Below are positions 1 to 5,121 of a stretch of 7,336 bases of DNA, piece by piece (the first letter of the stretch is position 1; every line of letters begins with the position of its first letter). The stretch spans positions 1 to 7,336 of the forward strand of contig JAHAYQ010000066.1 of assembly GCA_018384465.1 (NCBI GenBank), read 5' to 3'. Both the position numbers and the translations under genes were made by a program. The notes beneath the pieces were generated by a model. The model saw only the letters and a program-made list of their open reading frames with translations, had not been told where the DNA came from and did no database searches. The DNA comes from Myroides sp. (GTDB lineage Bacteria > Bacteroidota > Bacteroidia > Flavobacteriales > Flavobacteriaceae).

Positions 1-396
1 ATTCAAGAGTATATAGATTTCTAAGAAGGCGAAGCTGTTCAGCATATTACCCTAGCAACTGACGAAATCATTAAAACGCTTCCAGAAAAGAAAGCACTAG
101 GTATAGAATATTTATCAACACAACCTCAAGCCTATTATGATGCTATCCCAGAACGTTTAAAAGATCATATGCACAGATTTAAAGAAGATATTAACGAGTT
201 GCAAAAGTTAGGAATTATGATTGATGCAGATGAAGAAGGATATTTATTACAAATATTCACCAAGCCAGTAGAAGATCGTCCTACATTATTTTTTGAAGTA
301 ATTCAACGTATGGGAGCTCGCGGATTTGGTGCAGGTAACTTTAAAGCCTTGTTTGAATCTATCGAAAGAGAACAAGAAAAAAGAGGTACTTTATAA
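1..396 (+). pseudogene. hpd: 3' part of 4-hydroxyphenylpyruvate dioxygenase, interrupted by an in-frame stop
   Basis: The enzyme is an Fe(II) dioxygenase of the vicinal-oxygen-chelate fold that converts 4-hydroxyphenylpyruvate to homogentisate in tyrosine breakdown. Only the C-terminal domain is in the window; the 5' part lies upstream. Reading frame 1 from base 1 gives the family sequence: the iron-ligand histidine of the VQH motif (codon at 43-45), GYLLQIFTKPV, the iron-ligand glutamate of FFEVIQR (codon at 295-297), and the GFGAGNFKALFE C-terminal helix. At 22-24 the frame has TAA where homologues have tyrosine (DFYEGE). If the stop is real, the product loses two of its three iron ligands and cannot be active. 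The 123 codons after the stop show no frameshift or decay, so the lesion is recent or is a sequence error. An internal ATG at 169 would give only 75 residues and is not a likely start. No terminator follows directly; the next hairpin is at 571-600. Confidence 0.88.
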
Positions 397-477
397 TCTG
401 TAAATTAATAAATCACTTTCCAAAAGTTAATATTGTGTTAAAGCTGTTTTGAGTGTATTTTTGTATCTATAAAAGCG

Positions 478-485
478 TACATTTG
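478..485 (+). promoter_or_regulatory. Bacteroidetes-type -7 promoter element
   Basis: TACATTTG matches the Bacteroidetes sigma-factor -7 consensus TAnnTTTG exactly. The -33 element is less clear: the T-rich run ending in TTG at 458-463 is close by, but its spacing (14 nt from TTG) is shorter than usual. Transcription would begin near 490-492. No ATG occurs between here and the terminator at 571-600, so the transcript would be non-coding. A perfect element can arise by chance in AT-rich DNA; the terminator downstream raises the odds that it is real. Confidence 0.5.
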
Positions 486-489
486 CACT

Positions 490-606
490 CACAAAAATAA
501 GGTAGGTACTACCTCATTTAAGTGTAATAAATTTTTCATAATTTATAGTTTTTTGGTTGGTTAATAGCATAAAAACTCGGTTGGAAACAGCCGAGTTTTT
601 TGTGTT
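490..606 (+). ncRNA. Candidate small non-coding RNA of unknown family
   Basis: A TAnnTTTG promoter element ends at 485 and a strong intrinsic terminator sits at 571-600, so a discrete transcript of about 110-115 nt is predicted. Three hairpins can be drawn: 501-505 with 509-513 (GGTAG/CTACC, loop of 3), 527-533 with 540-546 (seven AT pairs, loop of 6), and the terminator stem. There is no ATG in the interval, and the one GTG (at 522-524) meets a stop at once, so it is not a small protein gene. It does not look like tRNA, 5S, SRP RNA, tmRNA or RNase P. The alternative is that this is simply the 3' untranslated region of hpd, with the -7 match a coincidence. No family is recognised. Confidence 0.42.
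571..600 (+). terminator. Intrinsic terminator with GAAA tetraloop
   Basis: Bases 571-583 pair with 588-600 (13 pairs, one G-U) around a GAAA tetraloop at 584-587. The core is CTCGG/CCGAG. The 3' arm ends in five T, and another T run lies at 605-610. The 5' arm begins with an A run, so it could also work weakly on the other strand. It would end hpd read-through and the candidate small RNA. Confidence 0.85.
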
Positions 607-614
607 TTTTGAAT

Positions 615-645
615 AAAAAAGTTCCTTAAATCTTCTTAAGGAGCT
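615..645 (-). terminator. Intrinsic terminator of the minus-strand gene pair
   Basis: On the minus strand, AGCTCCTTAA (645-636) pairs with TTAAGGAACT (629-620) with one mismatch and a six-base loop, followed by a run of T (620-615). It lies 18 bases past the stop of the small membrane protein gene, the expected place for the end of that transcription unit. Confidence 0.7.
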
Positions 646-662
646 TCTTGGTATTTCTATAG

Positions 663-1001
663 TTAAATAAATTTAATGTGATCTGGCATTAATTTAATTC
701 CTTCCATACTTATACTAAAAATAAAACGAAAAATACATAAAGTAGCTAATGCTAATAAAAAACCATACAGGTAAATTTTGTTGAATGTAAATTTATGAAC
801 AATCCATCTTATCAAAAAATATACACTAAGAAGTATTGTAATGAGTAAACTAATTAACCAACCGCCAGATTCATAAAGAATACCAAATGGAATAAAATCA
901 TGCATCTTTGGTATTTTTGCTAATACCCAGAATATAAAGCATAATATAATTAATGCACTTGTAATTTTATCCCATTGCGTTAAATTGCTTGTTTTTTTCA
1001 T
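663..1001 (-). CDS. Small three-pass membrane protein of unknown function
   Basis: The product is 112 residues and is not a family I recognise. Three hydrophobic segments are visible at about residues 13-30, 46-68 and 76-97, with short charged loops between them, so it is probably an inner-membrane protein. There are no catalytic motifs. The frame is open further upstream to an ATG at 1091, but that start would overlap the preceding lipoprotein gene by 86 bases and add a 30-residue tail read out of frame from its C-terminal domain. The ATG at 999-1001 lies 4 bases after the upstream stop and begins MKKTSN, which is much more natural. No Shine-Dalgarno is seen, as usual for the phylum. The tight spacing implies co-transcription with the cysteine-rich lipoprotein, so the two may work together; that is inference. 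A terminator follows at 615-645. Confidence 0.72.
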   Translation of the reverse strand: MKKTSNLTQWDKITSALIILCFIFWVLAKIPKMHDFIPFGILYESGGWLISLLITILLSVYFLIRWIVHKFTFNKIYLYGFLLALATLCIFRFIFSISMEGIKLMPDHIKFI

Positions 1002-1005
1002 ATTT

Positions 1006-2007
1006 TTATAATAAAGCCATAAATACTTTAACAGGTCTATTACCTTCAGGTCCATCGGGTTTACACCCAGGCCCACAATACAAATATTCACAATTAGTGC
1101 ATTTTAAGTCATGCCATAAACAAAATACAGAAGAATAATAACAACATCCCGTATAATTCATACAACATCCCCAATCTGAACCACAACCAATGACACACTT
1201 TTCTGAACAATCACCTTTTTTAAAGATTATTTTATCATTTATATGTTGTTTAAAATCTTCTTTAGATATATAAAAAGAATACAAAGTGTCAAAAGTTACA
1301 TTGTTTTGAGTTGAATTTTTTATAAAATTAACCATATCTATATCTTTTTGCCAACCTGTATTAGCAGCTTCAGTTTCTAATAAATCGATGTTATTACGTA
1401 AATGTACTAAATCTACTACAAAATCTTCTTGAAAGATAAAAAATGATTTTCCTATTAAAAATGATGGACTAATTGTGCCTTCAATAAATGTTTTTTCTTC
1501 ATTAATCATTCTCAAATTAGCAGATACAGCGCTGTCTAGGTAAGCGAAAATAGAAAACAATTCCTGATTATAGTTGTTTTCGTGAACTTCATAGAACAAT
1601 TCTCCATAGCCTTCTTTAAGCATAATATTTAATTTTTCAAGTAGTGGCTTGCCAATATTCAAATCTTTTAATTCATTTGCAAAGGCAATAGCTTTTGTTT
1701 GCTCGTCGTATTTCCAACCTTCTTTTTCGTTGTTAAACGAATAATCTAAGTTTAAAAATTCTTGCCCATCAACAGTATCTTTAAATACAAATGTGTTTTT
1801 GTATTCATGGTCTGTTTTTTCTAAAGTCACATTTAAAACCATGTTTTCGTAAACAACTTTGTAAGCTTGCCTTATTGAATCGTTTACACTTAATGTTTTT
1901 ATAGTGTTGGTAGTGTTTTCTGTTTCTGTTTTAACTTTTTCATCTTCGTTACACGAGTAAAAAGTGCCAAAAACAAATAATGAAAGTAACAATACAAGTT
2001 TTTTCAT
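1006..2007 (-). CDS. Lipoprotein with C-terminal cysteine-rich domain, function unknown
   Basis: The product is 333 residues. A signal peptide (residues 1-18: MKK, then a hydrophobic core) ends in a lipobox, YSC, with Cys19 the predicted lipidation site. The acidic residues right after it (NEDE) resemble the Bacteroidetes signal for export to the cell surface. Residues 20-260 are a mixed, charged region with no motif I know. Residues 267-315 hold 12 cysteines (267, 271, 275, 281, 282, 288, 289, 296, 303, 306, 311, 315), including two CC pairs and C296-L-W-H-D-L-K-C303. The CxxHD piece is loosely like the catalytic segment of phospholipase A2, but the calcium loop and other family features are not evident, so I do not assign that activity. 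The cysteines could form disulfides outside the cell or bind metal. The next gene is a small membrane protein 4 bases downstream. No clear TAnnTTTG promoter was found upstream. Confidence 0.85.
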   Translation of the reverse strand: MKKLVLLLSLFVFGTFYSCNEDEKVKTETENTTNTIKTLSVNDSIRQAYKVVYENMVLNVTLEKTDHEYKNTFVFKDTVDGQEFLNLDYSFNNEKEGWKYDEQTKAIAFANELKDLNIGKPLLEKLNIMLKEGYGELFYEVHENNYNQELFSIFAYLDSAVSANLRMINEEKTFIEGTISPSFLIGKSFFIFQEDFVVDLVHLRNNIDLLETEAANTGWQKDIDMVNFIKNSTQNNVTFDTLYSFYISKEDFKQHINDKIIFKKGDCSEKCVIGCGSDWGCCMNYTGCCYYSSVFCLWHDLKCTNCEYLYCGPGCKPDGPEGNRPVKVFMALL

Positions 2008-2037
2008 AAAGTATTAAAATTTATATTTATACTACTC

Positions 2038-2052
2038 AATAATAATAATAAT
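2038..2052. repeat. Short (AAT)5 trinucleotide repeat
   Basis: Five perfect AAT units lie 31-45 bases before the start codon of the minus-strand lipoprotein gene, in its probable leader or promoter. Five units is short and may be only a feature of AT-rich DNA. Length variation here could alter spacing of control elements. Confidence 0.6.
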
Positions 2053-2067
2053 AGGCAATATTTTTTT

Positions 2068-2112
2068 GTTAAAGTTTTTAACACTGCAAAAACCTTAACA
2101 CTTAGGGTTAAG
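2068..2112. promoter_or_regulatory. Cluster of GTTAA-type inverted and direct repeats between divergent genes
   Basis: Two inverted repeats sit side by side: GTTAAA (2068-2073) with TTTAAC (2077-2082), and CTTAAC (2094-2099) with GTTAAG (2107-2112). The 8-mer TTAACACT also occurs twice as a direct repeat (2078-2085 and 2095-2102), 17 bases apart. The cluster lies between the divergent lipoprotein gene and the DUF3108 operon, just upstream of the operon's -33 element. It could be an operator for one or both, but the repeats are AT-rich and short; no regulator is identified. Confidence 0.35.
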
Positions 2113-2124
2113 TTTTTTTTAATT

Positions 2125-2153
2125 TTTGGAACAGATATTGTTTTGTATCTTTC
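2125..2153 (+). promoter_or_regulatory. Probable promoter of the DUF3108-TDO-M23-pgi operon
   Basis: TTTG at 2125-2128 is followed after 17 bases by TATCTTTC at 2146-2153, one base off the Bacteroidetes -7 consensus TAnnTTTG, and the spacing is in the usual range. Transcription would start near 2160, leaving a leader of about 12 bases before the ATG at 2172. The ribosome site is only a weak purine run (GAAAAGAA). Confidence 0.55.
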
Positions 2154-2171
2154 GTAAAAATTGAAAAGAAT

Positions 2172-2942
2172 ATGAAAAATACACTTTTAACATTCATTTT
2201 ATTAGTAGCCACTACCTTTAGTTTTGGCCAGTCCTCATCTTTTAAATCAGGTGAGTATCTTAAATTTCAAGTATCTTATGGTTTTATAAATGCAGGTATA
2301 GCCACTTTAGAATTAAAAGAAACCACTTATAACGGTAAAAAAGTATTTCACGCAAAGGGCAATGGCTATACAACTGGTGTGTCAAAAGCTTTTTTTAAAG
2401 TTAAAGATGATTATCAAAGCTATTTTGATCTAAAAACAGGGCAGCCTTATCGTTTTATTCGTAACATTAATGAAGGTGGATACACTCGCAATCAAGAAGG
2501 ATTTGTAAATTACAACAACAATACTGTCTTAGTAAAAGATCATAAAAACAAAAATGAACATACTTATAATGTACATTCAGAAATTCAAGATGTTATCTCT
2601 GCTTTTTATAATTTGCGAAATCACCCCAAGTTAAACAACATAAAAAATGGTGAAACAATTGAGATAGATATGTTCTTTGACGATGAAATCTTTAAATTTA
2701 AATTAAAATTCATGGGTTATGAGAAAATTAAAACTAAATTTGGTACTGTAAATGCTATGAAATTTCGTCCGTACGTAATGTCGGGTCGAGTTTTTAAGGA
2801 ACAAGAAAGCTTAACTATGTGGATATCAAACGATGAAAACCGCATTCCCTTAAGAATTCAAGCTAGTTTATTGGTAGGTTCTTTAAAAGCAGATTTAATT
2901 CAATACAAACATTTAAAAACCAATTTGAAAGTTATAAAATAA
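2172..2942 (+). CDS. Secreted DUF3108 domain protein
   Basis: The product is 256 residues. An N-terminal signal peptide (about residues 1-19, hydrophobic core LLTFILLVATTFSF) is probably cut before Gln20, a common cleavage context in this phylum, so the protein should be periplasmic or envelope-associated. The rest reads as one DUF3108 domain: the opening FKSGEYLKFQVSYGFINAG, a middle segment with DDYQSYFDLKTGQPYRFIR, and the late TKFGTVNAMKFRP and LTMWISNDENRIPLRI pieces are typical. The biochemical role of the family is not established; the fold is predicted to be beta-rich. It is the first gene of the operon, behind the promoter at 2125-2153, and its stop overlaps the next start by one base (TAATG at 2940-2944). 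Confidence 0.88.
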   Translation: MKNTLLTFILLVATTFSFGQSSSFKSGEYLKFQVSYGFINAGIATLELKETTYNGKKVFHAKGNGYTTGVSKAFFKVKDDYQSYFDLKTGQPYRFIRNINEGGYTRNQEGFVNYNNNTVLVKDHKNKNEHTYNVHSEIQDVISAFYNLRNHPKLNNIKNGETIEIDMFFDDEIFKFKLKFMGYEKIKTKFGTVNAMKFRPYVMSGRVFKEQESLTMWISNDENRIPLRIQASLLVGSLKADLIQYKHLKTNLKVIK

Positions 2943-3877
2943 TGGAAATTTCAAAAGAACGTCAGCAAAAAATTGATGCTTTAGAAAATAAGTTCAATAC
3001 AATTGATCAAAAATTAGATACGCATTTAGAAGGTTTGTTGTGGCAAAAACCAATAACGTATTGGGATTATATTCAAACCGATGCCTTACTAAGTCTGCAA
3101 ATTCAGAGATCAACCTTGCCTGATGAAATGGTTTTTATCATGTATCATCAAGTAAATGAATTGCTGTTTAAGATGATTTTGTGGGAAATTGAACAAGTTT
3201 GTCATACAGCGCAACCATCAACCAAATTTTTCACTGAGCGTTTAGGAAGAATTTCTCGTTATTTTGATATGCTTACCACATCGTTTACCATTATGGGCGA
3301 TGGAATGGAAGCTGAACAATATTTAAAATTCCGAAACACATTAACTCCGGCGAGTGGCTTTCAAAGTGCACAATATCGATTAATTGAATTTGCATCAACC
3401 GATTTAATTAATTTAATAGATGCTAGATATCGTGCGAACATAGATCGCAATACGCCATACGAACATGCTTTTGAACATTTGTATTGGCAGGCAGCCGGAA
3501 AAGATTATAAAACGGGTAAAAAATCATATCTAATCAATGAATTTGAAAAAAAATACAAAAAGCAATTCATTGATTTTATGCAACAGTACAACACCACTAA
3601 TTTATGGCGTAAATTTAAACAATTGCCAGAGCAAGATCAGCAAAATGAAGACTTGCGCCAAGCTATGCGCCACTACGATCGCACAGTGAACATTACTTGG
3701 GTTATGGGGCACTTTAAAGCAGCTAAAAAATATATTGAAAGCGAAGCTGGGCCACAAGAAGCAACCGGTGGAAGCGACTGGAAAAAATATATGCTGCCAG
3801 AATATCAGCGTAGAATATTTTTTCCTGAATTATGGACTGCAGAAGAATTAGCTAATTGGGGCAAAGGAGAATTGTAA
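2942..3877 (+). CDS. kynA: Tryptophan 2,3-dioxygenase family protein
   Basis: The family is a cytoplasmic heme enzyme, usually a tetramer, that opens the indole ring of L-tryptophan with O2 to N-formylkynurenine, the first step of the kynurenine route. The 311-residue product has the mostly helical family pattern: DEMVFIMYHQVNELLFKM (residues 61-78, with His69 at the active-site base position), the signature TPASGFQSAQYRLIE (135-149, Arg146 likely contacting the substrate carboxylate), His257 in MGHFKAA as the probable proximal heme ligand, and ATGGSDW (274-280) matching the GTGGSSG substrate loop. The loop and the region before His257 differ from the best-studied enzymes, which fits the divergent branch common in flavobacteria. 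No other kynurenine gene is in the window. It starts inside the DUF3108 stop codon, with no Shine-Dalgarno, so coupled translation is likely. Activity is inferred, not proven. Confidence 0.9.
   Translation: MEISKERQQKIDALENKFNTIDQKLDTHLEGLLWQKPITYWDYIQTDALLSLQIQRSTLPDEMVFIMYHQVNELLFKMILWEIEQVCHTAQPSTKFFTERLGRISRYFDMLTTSFTIMGDGMEAEQYLKFRNTLTPASGFQSAQYRLIEFASTDLINLIDARYRANIDRNTPYEHAFEHLYWQAAGKDYKTGKKSYLINEFEKKYKKQFIDFMQQYNTTNLWRKFKQLPEQDQQNEDLRQAMRHYDRTVNITWVMGHFKAAKKYIESEAGPQEATGGSDWKKYMLPEYQRRIFFPELWTAEELANWGKGEL
3863..3870 (+). promoter_or_regulatory. Strong Shine-Dalgarno that fixes the start of the M23 peptidase gene
   Basis: AAAGGAGA lies six bases before the ATG at 3877-3879. It is the only strong Shine-Dalgarno in the window and supports this start over an in-frame ATG at 3856. 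It also encodes the last residues (GKGEL) of the dioxygenase, so it may partly be a coding coincidence. Confidence 0.55.
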
Positions 3878-5121
3878 TGAATTTTATTAAAACAATATCG
3901 TTTCTATTTGTTTGTATAGCAGTTATATCTTGTGGTAAAAAGCAGGAAGATACTGAGTTTGCTGAAGTGTTTGTTGAAGCTGAGAAAAAAGAAATTCCAC
4001 AATTTGCTTACGGTTTTTCTTTGAATGAATACCACATGGAACGCGATACCGTACAACGTGGTGATAATTTAAGTTTGATATTGGCACGGCACAATTACGA
4101 TGCTACCGAAATTCATGAAATTGTTTCTAAAGTTAAAGATTCGTTTAACGTACGAAACATTCGTGCAGGTAGAATATTCACTCTTTTAAAAACTAAAGAA
4201 ACCTTGCCGCGTTTAGAAGTGATGATTTATGAAAGAGACAGAACAGGTTTTCAAGTAATAGATTTTCGTGATTCTATTCATGCATATACCGTTAATTATC
4301 CGGTTACGTATAGAACAAGAACCATTGCAGGTGAAATTGACGGATCTCTTTCTGCATCGATCCAAAAAGAAGGTTTAGATCCAGGCTTGGCATCTTTATT
4401 AGCAAAACGTTTTGCATGGAATATCGATTTCTTTAAATTCAAACGAGGCGATAAATTTGCTCTTTCAGTAACAGAAAAATTTATCAATGACACCATTTAT
4501 GCAGGAACAGAAGAAGTATTAGGAGCTTACTTTAATTATAATGGTAAAGATGTTTATGGTTTTCCTTATCAGCAAGCAGGTCAAAAAGAAGCTCAGTTTT
4601 ATGATGAAAACGGCAAGCAAATGAAAACTATGTTTCTAAAAGCGCCATTAAAATACTTCAGAATTACCTCAAAATTCTCAAAAAACAGATTACATCCGGT
4701 ACAAAAGCGCTTTAAAGCACACAACGGAACCGATTATGCAGCACCCCACGGAACACCTATTATGACCACTGCTTCAGGTACAGTTATTGAAACGGGATAC
4801 ACGTCGGGCAATGGTAATTATGTTAAAATTCGTCACGATGCTACCTATACCACACAATATTTGCACATGTCTAAAATTTTGGTTCGTCGGGGGCAAAGAG
4901 TTGAGCAAGGACATACCATTGGTAGAGTAGGAAGTACAGGTTTGGCAACTGGTCCGCATGTATGTTATCGCTTTTGGAAGAATGGAGTGCAAGTTGACCC
5001 ATTAAAACAAAAACTACCAACATCTATGGCTATGGATAAAAAAGACCTAACAGCTTATTTAGCCAAAATAAATCCTATTAAAGAAGAGATAGATCATAAA
5101 TTAGTAGAAAAATTCGATTAA
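3877..5121 (+). CDS. M23 family metallopeptidase lipoprotein (MepM-like)
   Basis: The 414-residue product probably cuts peptide cross-links in peptidoglycan during wall growth. Residues 1-18 are a signal peptide ending in a lipobox, VISC, with Cys19 lipidated, so it is anchored to a membrane facing the periplasm. Then come an OapA/LysM-like domain (about 57-105, DTVQRGDNLSLIL), a Csd3/MepM-type middle domain (about 155-240), and the M23 domain (about 260-376). Visible site residues are His282 and Asp286 (HNGTD, zinc), His330 (YLHMS) and His361 (GPHVCYRF). The third zinc ligand, the second His of the usual HxH, is Cys363 here. Cysteine can bind zinc, and I recall HxC in related Bacteroidetes proteins, so activity is plausible but not certain. 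The start at 3877 was chosen over the ATG at 3856 because it gives a proper signal peptide, a Shine-Dalgarno and the TAATG overlap shared by the other junctions. Confidence 0.9.
   Translation: MNFIKTISFLFVCIAVISCGKKQEDTEFAEVFVEAEKKEIPQFAYGFSLNEYHMERDTVQRGDNLSLILARHNYDATEIHEIVSKVKDSFNVRNIRAGRIFTLLKTKETLPRLEVMIYERDRTGFQVIDFRDSIHAYTVNYPVTYRTRTIAGEIDGSLSASIQKEGLDPGLASLLAKRFAWNIDFFKFKRGDKFALSVTEKFINDTIYAGTEEVLGAYFNYNGKDVYGFPYQQAGQKEAQFYDENGKQMKTMFLKAPLKYFRITSKFSKNRLHPVQKRFKAHNGTDYAAPHGTPIMTTASGTVIETGYTSGNGNYVKIRHDATYTTQYLHMSKILVRRGQRVEQGHTIGRVGSTGLATGPHVCYRFWKNGVQVDPLKQKLPTSMAMDKKDLTAYLAKINPIKEEIDHKLVEKFD

Noticed and set aside
169..396. A separate 75-residue gene starting at 169
   Set aside because: The same frame continues upstream with hpd sequence to base 1; it is the tail of hpd, not an independent gene.
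460..470. TTTTGTATCT shared with the operon promoter region (2141-2150)
   Set aside because: It resembles part of the common flavobacterial promoter consensus in AT-rich DNA and does not by itself indicate shared regulation.
1002..1091. N-terminal extension of the small membrane protein to an ATG at 1091
   Set aside because: It would overlap 86 bases of the cysteine-rich lipoprotein gene in another frame; the ATG at 1001, four bases after that gene's stop, gives a natural MKK start.
1187..1210. Assignment of the cysteine-rich lipoprotein as a phospholipase A2
   Set aside because: Only the CxxHD piece is similar; the spacing differs and no calcium-binding loop or other catalytic residue could be identified.
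3856..3876. Earlier in-frame ATG for the M23 peptidase
   Set aside because: It would place an arginine-containing extension before the signal peptide and lose the Shine-Dalgarno and the TAATG junction.
4296..4496. Open frame of 66 codons on the minus strand
   Set aside because: It lies wholly inside the M23 peptidase gene, with no promoter, ribosome site or family-like sequence.
4774..4992. Open frame of 72 codons on the minus strand
   Set aside because: It is the reverse strand of the conserved M23 catalytic domain; its composition follows from that gene.
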